Origin: Agelaius tricolor
Taxonomy: Eukaryota; Chordata; Aves; Passeriformes; Icteridae
Direction of reading: 5' to 3'
NCBI GenBank assembly: GCA_023055355.1
Contig: JALJCS010000004.1
Span: forward strand, 20,899,744 to 20,963,743
Length of the DNA stretch: 64,000 nucleotides
Each line of letters opens with the position of its first letter. Position 1 is the first letter of the stretch. This document shows, in pieces, positions 53,325-63,559 of this stretch. A program made the translations under genes and the position numbers. A model generated the notes under the pieces. That model was not told the origin of the DNA. It ran no database searches and saw nothing but the letters and a program-made list of their open reading frames with translations.

Positions 53325-56019
53325 TTGAGCTACTTTACTTTTGGTAAGTTTTTCTTCTAATTTATGGAAAGGTCTCATTATCTGCAGTTGTTTGCTTGGC
53401 TGAATGTTCAAAATACTAATACTGTTGAAAATACTAGTAAAGGGAAAAATCCAGACGGTAATTTTCTTAGTCTTATACCTGCCATATAATACATGAGTGA
53501 AGATCCCCTCCTTCTAACGTCTTCAGACGATTTATCACTATTAGTCCAGATGCTACACTGCTTTCCCCAGTGCACTTGGCAGCCATGACAAAGTGGCTTA
53601 AAATCATCTGTTATCTCTAGCAGCCTTTTTTCTAGAGCCTTTCTCAGACTTTCCTTCAGAAAGCTTATAGGTGAGTCATGGTAAAATTCCCGAAAGCTAA
53701 AATTAAAAGAAAATAAGCTACTTTTTCTGAAAACCCAAGCTGGAAGCTAATGACCCTTCCAGTTTCCAAGGGATACCAGGCAGCAATGCATGTCTTTGGG
53801 TCCCTCTTGTGGTCCAGCAGCAACTAGCTGCCATCATCAACATAGCTTTGCATGATCCCAAACACGCAGACACACAGAGAGACACACATGCTCCCAGAAA
53901 CATGGCCCGATCCAGCACAGACAAAGAAAGGGAAAAGGTGCCAGTAATCTGTGGTCCATGTCCGTTTGTTATCATTACCAAAACTATTGAAATTCCAGGG
54001 AAATACTACGTACTACAGAGCTACTCCATTTTTTATTGAAGTCTTCTTGATTAATAATTAATAATTATTATTTATGAAACTATTATAGATTACAACACAA
54101 CATGCATAAAGGGTATCAGGATATGACTGTGTTTCAGATAACTTCCAGATAAACATCCAAGATAGTATATCTGAGCTTTTGAATAGATGTATACTCAAGA
54201 TTTTGTGCATTCAAGATTTGTACATGGTATATTTCTATATTCAAGATTTTGTAGGCACTCTTCTTCTGAAGCACAGCCTTTGGGATTACTACAAAAAAAG
54301 TCTGTTTGGGGCAATATAAATTTAGTTTTGGGGATATCTTTTCAATTATTAAAATATGAAAAATAAACTTACCCAATTTTTTGGAGTTCCAGTATGTTGG
54401 TAGCATAACAACCTCAAAAACAGCTTTAACATCTAGGCTATAGCTTGAAATCACAAACTTGGGAAAGACAAGAGAAAGATGGAGTGAGAAAATTTTCTTT
54501 AAAATGGGTGGCCCTGGCCAAAGCAGCAACCTCTTTTTGGTACCTGGCTCCATCCAAGCACCAAGAGGCAACCAAGCACCAAGAAAGGCAAATAACATCA
54601 GGTCCTGGGGATAAGGTGCTCCAAAGGAGATTCAGTAGTGTTGGCTCCTCTCTTCACCTGCTCTTGCTACTACTGCAGTTACTCAGAAGGCATAAAAGGG
54701 TCACAGAGATATAAAGCAGCATCTGGGCAAAGAAACCAGTGCAACATCTGAAGTCATAAAGGACAGCAGCATCTGGGATCAAAGTGTGCTTATGAAGGAG
54801 GCTAATCCCAGAAAAAGGCTGCTTGTTGCACCCTTGTTTTCTCCATCATCCAGCTGCCTGCTCTGGCCATACCAATGTTCAACCTTGCTAACTAATGGGA
54901 AATGTGACAACTTCACATACTTTTTACTGCCCAAATACCTGTCACCTCAGGGCCTCAGAGGTCTCCCACCCCTCCCAGATATAAGTGTACAGTTTTGCCC
55001 ATATTCCTAAAAAAAATATATATGATATGGCACTCATCCCTCCTTGCCTTTGAACAGCTCCCCAGAACTCCCAAACACTCCTCTGAGCCCTCTTCTCCTA
55101 ACTCCCACTGACCCCTCCCAAATTCCTTCACCTACCTGCACCATCATCCCCACCATCAGGTCTAACACTACCACAAAACCACACTTGTCTGCCCACAAAG
55201 AGTTCTTTTGCTTTCATCCACAGGGAAGTAAAATTCAATTTTGCCTGTGCCACACAGAAGCCTTTAACTACTCGGAGTTTATTTGTAATGTTGGCTCACT
55301 GTTACTTGCCACAGAGGAAACATTAAAGAAAAAAACTATTTTCTCCAGACTAAGGGCAAATGTACTAGTACATATATCAAACATCCATCAGTGTAGTGTG
55401 GAACAACTTGCATCTCCAATTTTGGCAACCAAACTCCCTACACACTTTCTTGGGAACTATAAACAGCAATATACATCAATATGTTCAGATAGAACCTCAT
55501 TGTTTCTTTCCAAATAATCCTCTAATCCACATATCTCATGACCCAACATTAGAAAGACAATCTTAAAGCTTTTGGCTTAAGACTGTCCACTTTCCTAGCT
55601 TCCCCATTTCAGAAATATTTACATCTTCCTACATTCCTGATATACTCAAGGGGCTTTTTAAACTTGCCTAAATACAAATAACCTGATGCATGTGAAAAGA
55701 TAATACAATATATTTCTAACACTGGACAGTCTGTAACACTGGACAATGCATATTTTGAAAGGAATAAAAACAAAAAAGCAGAATTAGTCTTTTATGTATT
55801 ATTGTTGTTCTGCTTCCTTTTAGAGGAAGACCTTTCCCACATAAAGATAATGGGCCTCCACTGCTTGGAAAACCACGCCATAATAATGCTAACAATTCCT
55901 TAAATGCCAGAATTATGTAGTTGAGGCTGACTGGAACTAAACCTGCATTTCCTTATGTCCACTGCCCTCTTAAAATTACATTTGCTTGGAAGAGGAAACT
56001 AGTCCAAAAATGTTACCTT
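53325..56019. other. Non-coding DNA with repeated short motifs
   Basis: No supported gene. A minus-strand ATG-started frame of 154 codons lies at 54598-54134, but its C-terminal part reflects a DNA-level repeat (TCAAGATTTTGT-like motif three times between about 54194 and 54252). A second imperfect repeat, CAAGCACCAAGA, occurs twice near 54554-54585. The open stretch 55044-55517 starts with TTG and contains no ATG at all. The plus strand at 55.04-55.16 kb is C-rich. Confidence 0.5.
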
Positions 56020-56674
56020 ATTTCTCTTTATTCCTTGACATACTGCTTGTCAAGAGAGTGGATCTCATAAGTGAAGTCAAGACTGGCAAACACCTTGGCC
56101 ACAGACACCACAAAGTGATTGAGTTTAAAATCTCTGTTGACAGGATGAAGAGTGCTCGCAAACCCTCAACTCTGGACAGGAGGAGAACAGACTTCAGGCT
56201 GCTCAGGCAATTAGTAATCAGGTCCCGGGGGAAAATGTTTTTGAAGTGTTGACATCCATCAGTACTGGCCACTTAAACATTGCCTCTTTTAAGAGCCATT
56301 CCCAACAGTCACCAGTCAAGCTGGAGAGGCAGAAAACCAGCTTGGCTAAACAAGAATGTTCTCTTGGAAATAAGGCAAAAAAGGAAAGTGGATGCCCAGT
56401 GGAAGCAAGGTCAAGTGACATAGGAAGAACAGAGAGGTGCTGCTGCTGCTTTCCACTTCAGGGAGAAAATTCATGCAGCCAAAACTCAGCTGGAGTTACA
56501 GCTGCCAAAACTGTGGGGAACAGTAAAAAGAGTTTTTTTCAAATATATTAGTGGCAATAGGCAGTATAAAATAGCATCAGCCCATTGCAGGATGAGGATG
56601 GTCACCTCACAAACAGAGGCATGGACAATGCAGGGGTATGTAATGCATTCTTTGCCTCCTGTCTTCAACACAGA
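56020..56674 (+). mobile_element. CR1 LINE, 5' part (endonuclease end to linker), interrupted by LTR
   Basis: This is the left half of a CR1 copy split by the LTR that follows. It encodes the end of the endonuclease domain and the linker before reverse transcriptase. The frame at about 56026-56252 shows the endonuclease C-terminal text LDILLVKRVDLISEVK and then HKVIEFKISVDRMKS. A shifted frame at about 56590-56670 shows DEDGHLTNRGMD and NAFFAS, the block just before the RT domain. Frameshifts separate these pieces, so ORF2 is not functional. The 5' edge near 56020 is the usual CR1 truncation point and may be off by tens of bases. Confidence 0.9.
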
Positions 56675-57330
56675 TGGACTGTTCTGGGTTCTTCGCAGGG
56701 AATTTGTTGCCAGAGAAATGGTGACACACTGCTGAAATGGTACTGTGGAGGGAGGGAATGGGGGTTTGGCAGTTCTCTGCTGGGGGTAGGCAGTCTTTGC
56801 CCGGCTTGGTGAGGAGATGGTTGTGGTTCTGGGTGCTCGACTGCTCCTGCTCAGGGGCTCGGTGTTGCTGCAGAATTCTCCTTGCTGCCTGTCCGTGAGC
56901 CCACTGCTTACAGGAGCTGCTGGCTGACCGGGACCTGCCATTCCCAGGGGACGCTCACCATCTGTGTGAGTGTTTCAGGGGAAGACTGGGCCCTCCCCTT
57001 CCTCTCTCTGTCCAGAGAGAGGGTCCCTGCTGTTGGTTGACTGGAACATCAGCAGCTGCCTTTGCTAGGATACTCACACTGTACACATGGGAATTACTGT
57101 TACTGCTTTGTTGTTGTTCCTTGCTCTTCTTACATACATATATATTTTCTACGTCTTCTTACATACACATATATTTTCTAGTAAAGAACTATTATTCCTT
57201 TTCCCATATTTTTATCTCAAAGCCCCATAGTTTTGAAATTATAATAATAATTTGGAGGGAGGGGATCATCTTTCCATTCCAAGAAGGTTCCTGCCTTCCT
57301 TGGCAGACACCTGTCTTTTAAACCAAGACA
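56675..57330 (+). mobile_element. Solo LTR, ERVL-type endogenous retrovirus, inserted in CR1
   Basis: About 650 bp interrupts the CR1 reading. The 3' part (TTATTCCTTTTCCCATATTT, then AGCCCCATAG, then ATAATTTGGAGGGAGGGG, and the end TGGCAGACACCTGTCTTTTA) matches by recall the 3' portion of LTRs common in avian ERVL-type elements. No internal retroviral sequence is attached, so it is a solo LTR, formed by recombination between two LTRs. The repeat ACACAGA occurs at both junctions (56668-56674 and 57328-57334) and may contain the target-site duplication. With it, the left end is TGG at 56675; a TGTT start at 56680 with an ACA end at 57330 is the alternative. The element carries a 29-bp-period tandem duplication (57125-57180) and a 9-bp stem-loop (57001-57022). 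Confidence 0.75.
57125..57180 (+). repeat. 29-bp-period tandem duplication inside the LTR
   Basis: A 27-bp unit beginning TCTTCTTACATACA occurs at 57125-57151 and 57154-57180 with one T/C mismatch, separated by CG. Whether this is family-wide or private to this copy is unknown. Confidence 0.9.
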
Positions 57331-58895
57331 CAGACCAAGGCGGGTCTCAGAGTCCTGAGATGGAGGACCATAACTGCAGGAATTATGAACTCCTGGTCAA
57401 CCCTGAAATTGTGCAGGATGTCCTGCTCCAGTTTTATCCCTACAAATCTATGGGTCCTGTTGAAATTCATTCAAGAGTCCTCAAAGAGCTGCAATTACAA
57501 AATCTCTCTGGATGATTTTTGAGTGGTCTTGGGAAACCAGAGAAGTCCCAAATGATCAGAAGCTGGAGAACACTGACCTGACTTTCAGGAAGGGCAAGGA
57601 GGACCCAGGAAATGACAGGTCTGTCAGTCTCACTCCAGTGCCTGGTAAAGTTATGAAGAAGTTTATTCCAGGGGTACTGGAAAATACCTGAAAGACAACG
57701 CAGTTATCAGTCACAGCCAGCACAGCTCATGAGAGGGAAGTCCTGCTTATCGACCTGGTTTCCTTTCATGACTAGGTAACCCACCCAGCTGACCAAGGGA
57801 AGCCAGTAAAGTTTTTGATACTGTCTCTCACAGGATCCTTCTGGACCTAATGTGCAGCCCACAGCTGGATAAACACATCATGGGATGGGTGAGCAGCTGG
57901 TCACAGGTCAGGCACAAAGGGTTACAGTGAATGGGGTGACATCAGACTGGGGACCTGGCACTGCTGGGGTTCCACAGGGCCCCATCCTCAGCCCTCTGCT
58001 CTTCAACATCTTCATAAGTGACCTGGACACAGAACTGCAAGGGATACTGAGCAAGTTTGCAGATGATACAAAAATGGGAGGAGCTGCTGACTCCCTCCGG
58101 GGCAGGGAGAGGCCCTGCAGAGAGACCTCCACAAATTGGGGGTCTGGGCAATCACCAGCCATATGAAGCTCAACCGGGGAAAGTGCTGGAATCTGCATCT
58201 GGGATGGGGCAACCCTGGATGTATGGACAGATTGGGAATGAGGTGCTGTAAGCAGTGCCATGGAAAGGGACCTGGGGGTCCTGGCAAGTTGAACATGGGT
58301 CAGCAGCGCCCTGGCAGCCAGGAGGGCCAACCCTGTCCTGGGGGGCATCAGGCACAGCATCACAGCTGGGCAAGGGAGGGGATTGTCCTGCTCTGCTCTG
58401 AGCTGGGGCAGCCTCACCTCAAGTGCTGGGGAGAGTTCTGGGCAATAGTAAACTATTAGAGAGTGCCCAAACATGGTGAAAGGCCTTGAAATGTAGCCAA
58501 GGCCATTTGATCTGTTCAGCCTGGAGGAGACTGAGGGCAGACTTCATTGCAGTTACAACTTCTTCAGGAAGGAAAGAGGAGGGGCAGGATCTGATCTCTC
58601 CTCTGTGTTGACCAGTGACAGGACCCAAGAGAGTGGCCTGAAACTGTATCTGGGGAGGTTTAGGTTGGATATTAGAAAAAAGGTTCTTCACCCAGAGTGA
58701 AGGGTGGTTGGGCACTGGAACAGGATCCCCAGGGAAGTAGTCAGAGCACCAGCCTGATGGAGTTCAAGAAGCATTCAGAAAATGTTATCAGGCACAGGGT
58801 GTGACTTGGGGATGGTGCTGTGCAGGGCCGGTAGCTGGACTTGATGATTCTTGTGGGACCCCTCCAGTTCAGCTTATTCTGTAATTCTGTGGACT
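57331..58895 (+). mobile_element. CR1 LINE, 3' part (RT domain to 3' end)
   Basis: This is the right half of the LTR-split CR1. It contains the start of the reverse-transcriptase domain (YKSMGPVEIHSRVLKEL, about 57439-57490), the fingers/palm text around 57580-57660, the palm block GVPQGPILSPLLFNIFISDL (57964-58023), and the catalytic FADDTK box with its two aspartates at 58062-58067. The C-terminal block is visible as QPHLKCWGEFW near 58408-58440. The 3' UTR ends with TTATTCTGTAATTCTGTGG (about 58874-58892), the CR1 terminal short repeat. Several frameshifts and stops make it inactive, although the RT core is intact over about 90 codons. Together with the piece left of the LTR it forms a roughly 2.2-kb element. 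Confidence 0.95.
57885..58166 (+). pseudogene. CR1 ORF2 reverse-transcriptase palm remnant
   Basis: This 93-codon open stretch holds the RT palm region: ERVTVNGVTSDW-like text mutated to QRVTVNGVTSDW, then GVPQGPILSPLLFNIFISDL, then SKFADDTKMGG. The FADD box is the CR1 form of the YxDD catalytic motif that binds two metal ions during cDNA synthesis. The preceding and following RT segments are in other frames or contain stops, so no functional enzyme can be made from this copy. The first codon of the stretch carries no significance; it is simply the longest open segment. Confidence 0.85.
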
Positions 58896-60562
58896 TGTGA
58901 CCTCCAAAACAGGCTTTCTTCAATTTTCTTAGCTATGTCCTCTTGCCAAATCTGAAATCTTTTTGGGGAAGAGTTGGGGGACTTCGCATATTTACATTAG
59001 ATTTTCAGGCATCCAACAGCCTCAGCAGAAAGCAGTGCTTGTTCACACCAGACACTACTGAAAATCCTCCACATTCCACTAGGGCACAAGGACAGCATCC
59101 ATCCTCCAAGAGGATTGCAGCAAAAATCCCATCTCTCCCTGTTTATCCAGAGTGGCCAGAGACAGAAGCTACAGCTGTAGGGGCACAGGGAGTGTGCTGT
59201 CCTACCACAGAGGCTGAGTGCAACAGGACAAAGCACAGGTCCTTCTGTGATCCCACAGGCACCACTTCCAATACAGCTCTGTTCATATGTACCTGCACTG
59301 TGCAGCTACATGACATACTAAAGATACTGTCCAGAACTGAGTAATTTTCTGGGTCTTGTCCTACTGTGTAACTGTTATTGTCAGTGCTTCAAATGAGACT
59401 TTTAGAGGTAAAACATGGGAAACTTTTCCCCAGAAAGAACAATATTACAAAGTCATATTCTCTCTCATCTGCCTGTAGCTTTTCACTTTTAACAACTCAT
59501 ATTACAAAATCACAACTATAACTAGTTTACCTTAAAACTTAGAGCAAACATTTTCAGTTTAAATACATAAAGATAACACATGGGTCTAAAGATAACACAT
59601 AGGCAGCCTGATTTTAGAGAAATTAAGGACCATCACTGAATCCCAGAATTGAAGGAAGATCGATATTTCTGACTACACAGAGTGCACAACTTTGAGCTCT
59701 TTACTGCCCAATTGTTACAGGCAAGCAACTTGAGAAAATCTTGATGTAAAAGGGACTTTAGCCCGTGCTGTTTGCTGAATTATGGCTGTTTTCTATTTTT
59801 AAAGTCAATAGAAACATATCTGTGCTAAAGAACTGAGTATCTGACTCCTCATGTTTACACATTCATATATATACACATATATGTAAGCACATGTACGTAG
59901 GCTATATTTACTGAAAGCATTTAATTCTTCTTACAAAGCAATGCTTCCTATAAACAGTAAATTAGAGAAACCAATACTATCTATACAACAAGAAATTTGC
60001 ACAATAAGCAATTTGTCATGTTCTGTACCTATAATTTATTATAATATTCAAAAAATCCATTAACCTGGGAACTAAAAAACATGTGGGGGTCGTAAAACTA
60101 TCCACTTAATAAAAGACTTACAATGTTTTTAGCTAACTGAGGAACTGGGATTTAGGTTGATGGAAAGGATTATTGCTTAATATTTTCCGTAACATCAGCA
60201 ATCTTGTCAAAATCCCCTGGTTGCTCTGAGAGTAGGAGACATCTGTTTTACGGGGTGAGCACATATCCTGGAATGTCTGCCATCAGACAGCATCACAAAC
60301 AGGCTTCATTATACCTTCACATGTTGAGCATGGTTTACACTTCACAGTGGCATGGAAAAATCCCATAGTCTACTTATTCTAGCAGAAGCTTTGTTGTAGA
60401 CACAGTCTAACAAAGTCCCCTTGCCAGCATCCTTTAACTTATATGGTGAAAAATTGCAGACTGTATCAGCATGTGAACCATTTTGCCTTTTTCACTGCAC
60501 CACAGGTTTGACATGTAACTTCCATCAGGAGGATGTGCCTGTGTAGCTGTCTCTCCTGTTCT
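58896..60562. other. Non-coding spacer between two CR1 copies
   Basis: About 1.7 kb. The open stretch at 58943-59344 (133 codons) starts with ATG but resembles nothing I recognise and overlaps an antisense frame. A short direct repeat, TAAAGATAACACAT, occurs twice near 59569-59601, and an alternating TATATA/ACACAT patch occurs near 59860-59885. Confidence 0.5.
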
Positions 60563-61522
60563 AGCTTGAAGGTTGTGATCAGTGGTGCAGTCCAGTTGAA
60601 GGTTATTTTCTGGTGGCGAGCCCTATGGTTTCATACTGGAGCCCCTACTGTTTGATATTGTCATGAATGACTGGAACACTGGTATGCAGCGTGCCCTCAC
60701 CAAGTCTGCAGACAGTACAAAAATGTGAGGAAAGGCTAATATGCCAGAAGGTCCTGGACAGCCTGGAGAAACTGGGTCACAGGAACCCCATGAAGTTCAA
60801 CAAACAGAGTGCAAAGTCTTAACCCTGAGGAGAAATATCAGGGGCAGGTAAATGCTGGGTTCTGAACTGGCTGAAAACCAGCTCTGCAGAGAAGGGACTG
60901 GTGGTCTTATGCACACCAAATTTACTACAAACCAAAAATTTGAAGAAAAACATGTCAGCAGCTTCTGGAAAGGACATTACATGCAGGCTGAGGGATGTGA
61001 TCCTTTCCTTCTACTCAGGCTTCATGAGTTAAATAGAGGTTTGGCCCAGTTCTGGGGTGCTCAAAACAAAAAAGAAGCATGGTCAGATTGAAGCCAGTCC
61101 TACAGAGGGACATAGAGATGATGAAGGGACTGTGGCATCTTTCATAGAGGAAGAGTGTGAGAGAGCTGGCCTCTTCATCTGTGGAAGACTCAAGGGATTT
61201 CATCAGTGTACATATGTACACAATGTGATTGTGCAGAGATGACAGAGCCAGGCTCTACTCAGTGATGTCACCGAGAGGACAAGCACATGAGCACAAATCA
61301 AAATACTGATTTCCATTTGAAAGTATTTTTTACTGTGAAGACAGTTAAAAGCCTGACAGGACTGCCCAGAGAGGCCACACCATCTCAATCCTTGGAGATA
61401 CTCAAAATCCAACTGGATGTGTTCCTCTGTAACTTGCTCCAGGTTCCTCTGCTTGACAGAGATTTATAGACTAGGAAATCTCAAGATGTCCCCTCCAAAT
61501 TCAGCCCTGCTGCAATTCTCCA
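60563..61522 (+). mobile_element. CR1 LINE, degraded 3' half
   Basis: The copy starts inside the RT palm (GAAGGTTGTGATCAGTGGTG, about 60576-60595). The palm signature is decayed: the catalytic box reads as TCTGCAGACAGTACAAAA (about 60703-60720), replacing the usual FADDT with SADST. The ORF2 C-terminus appears as LAQFWGAQNKK near 61041-61073. The ORF2-end and 3' UTR text follows (GACTGCCCAGAGAGGCCACA, 61360-61379), ending near TGCAATTCTCC at about 61510-61520. It is more diverged than its two neighbours. A 16-bp loop-free palindrome, GTGTACATATGTACAC, sits inside at 61206-61221. Confidence 0.9.
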
Positions 61523-62354
61523 ACAGTAGTATTGACAAACCTTTGGAACTACACTGAAGTTTACAGATCCATGTAACTGGACAGACATGTCTTCTAACTC
61601 TATGTATATGAACAGAAGGTGTTACCCTTTCAATTTATGAGATTTTTCATCAGGACTTTTATTTCTCAAATTCTTAATTTTATAACAGATATAGGCATGT
61701 TTTCTGTCTGAGGGAAGTGACTCACTTCTGAGGAAAAGATCAGATAAAGAGGTCTTCTAGAGCTTTTTAAGAACATGATAGTTAGCTAAATATGTTTCAC
61801 CTGCCTCTCATACAGTCTCCATACTTCAGAGTAAAGAAATTATTCAGGTGAAACATCATTAGAATAAGAAAGTCTTTCACAGAATGGTAAACTATTCTAA
61901 TATATTCTGTTAGATGCTACTGACACAGAGGTCTTGGATGTGGTACATGCTAGCTGTAATCTAGTGATCCAGAGGAATGGCAGAAATCTCAGCCTGGGAG
62001 GGCAGGCAAAGCAGAGATTGCACAGAAATTGTGGCAAAAGGCTCTACTTACTGGATCAGTCTGAAGCCTGTGCTCCCGTTTCCCCCTGACCATGCATTGT
62101 CCTTATCCAGACCAGCTAAATTTTTAACCATGTTTTATTATTTTAACCATGTTTTATTATACTTTTATTTCACTGCAAAAGCATGTCTTTACATCAGGTA
62201 TTCATGGGTGATTTGAGCTGTAATTTTCCAGCAATGTTTTTGAATCTGCTGCCATCTAGTGAGTAGACATCAATTTGAAATGTACGGGCTTTGCAGACAG
62301 CAGTCATTTTAACTTCTAGAACATGCAAGATTTTGTTCTGCTCTCCCTTCATAT
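61523..62354. other. Spacer with exact 19-bp tandem duplication
   Basis: About 830 bp between CR1 copies with no gene recognised. A 19-bp unit, TTTTAACCATGTTTTATTA, is exactly duplicated head to tail at 62122-62140 and 62141-62159. Confidence 0.6.
62122..62159 (+). repeat. Exact 19-bp tandem duplication (x2)
   Basis: The two adjacent copies are identical and AT-rich, which suggests recent slippage. Confidence 0.93.
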
Positions 62355-63558
62355 TAGTGTGTAGCTTGACCAACCTGATCTCCTTCTATGAAGAAGTGAT
62401 GCAGTTAGGATGAGGGAAGAGCTGTGGCTATCTATGGAACTTACTAAAGACTTTAACATCATTTCACAAGGCATTCTGGCTGATGTCTTAGGTAAATGTA
62501 CTGTTCACTGCATTAAAAACTGGCTGGGCCCATAGGGTGTTTGTGAGTAGAGTCATATCCAGCTGGCATCCTGTCACTAGTGGGCTCCTCAAAGCTCAGG
62601 GTCAGGGTCAGTCCTATTTAATGTCTTTGTCAATTATTTGGATTAGGAGATTAGGTGCACCCTCAGTCATTTCCCAGATGACACCAAGCTGGGTAGGACA
62701 GCTGACCTGCTGAAGGGCTGGAAGGCTCTACAGAAGGATGTGGACAGGCTGGATCATGGACTGAGGTAAACTGTATGAGGTTCAAATAATGTGAACTACC
62801 AGGTCCTGCCCTTGGGTCACAACACCACTATTCACTGCAACAGGCTTGGGGCAGAAAGGCTGGAAAGCTGCCTGATGGAAAAGAATCTGGGGCTCCTGTT
62901 CAACAGCTGGCTAAACACGAGCCAGCCCACGCCCAGGTGGCCAAGAAGGCCAATGGCACCATGGCTTGCATCAGAAATGTTGTGGCCAACAAGGCCAAGG
63001 CAGTGACTGTCCCTCTGTACTGACACTGGTGATGCTGCACCTCGAGTACTGTGTTCACTTTTGGGCCCCTCACTGCAAGAAAGATATTGAGGTGCTGGAA
63101 CTTGTCCAGAGAAGGGCAAAGGAGCTGGTGAAGGGTCCTAGCACATGTCTTATCAGGACTTGAGCAGCTGAGGGAAGAGGAGGTCTTTAGCCTGGAGAAA
63201 AGGAAGGTCAGAGTAGATCTTATGGCTCTCTACAACTGTCTGAAAGGAGGATGTAGCAAGATAAAGGTTGGTCTCCTTTCCCAGGTAACAATGGGATAAG
63301 ACAAGAGGAAATGGACTCAAGCTGCACCAGGAGAGGTTTAGATTGGATAGCAGGAAAAATTGCTTCACTGAAAGGGCGGTCAAGCATTGGAATGGGCTGC
63401 CCAAGAAAGTGGTGGAGTGACCATCCCCAGAAGTATCTAAAACACATGTAGATGTGACATGATTTAGTCGTGAGCACAGTGGTATGGGTTAACAATTAGA
63501 CTTGATGATCTGAAAGGTCTTTTCCAAATACAAGGATTCTATGGATTCTTGGATTCTT
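62355..63558 (+). mobile_element. CR1 LINE, RT domain to 3' end
   Basis: The copy begins with TGACCAACCTGATCTCCTTC (about 62367-62386) in the early RT domain and continues through the palm; the catalytic region reads SQDDTKLG near 62671-62694, with FADDT changed to SQDDT. It then shows the C-terminal block [20 protein letters not shown] (about 63041-63100) and the ORF2 end, and finishes with GATTCTATGGATTCTTGGAT at about 63536-63555, the CR1 terminal repeat. In-frame stops and indels occur throughout. It is in the same orientation as the two CR1 copies to its left and is followed immediately by retroviral sequence. Confidence 0.94.
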
Positions 63559-63559
63559 T

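Noticed and set aside
54134..54598. 154-codon ATG-started minus-strand frame
   Set aside because: No recognisable domain; part of the peptide repeats because the DNA contains a TCAAGATTTTGT-like motif three times. Chance is the simpler explanation.
55044..55517. 157-codon open stretch with a Pro/Ser/Thr-rich beginning
   Set aside because: It starts with TTG, contains no ATG anywhere, and shows no domain; the Pro/Thr content follows from local C-richness.
57908..58474. 188-codon minus-strand open stretch
   Set aside because: It is antisense to the CR1 reverse-transcriptase domain and 3' part, which explain this sequence fully.
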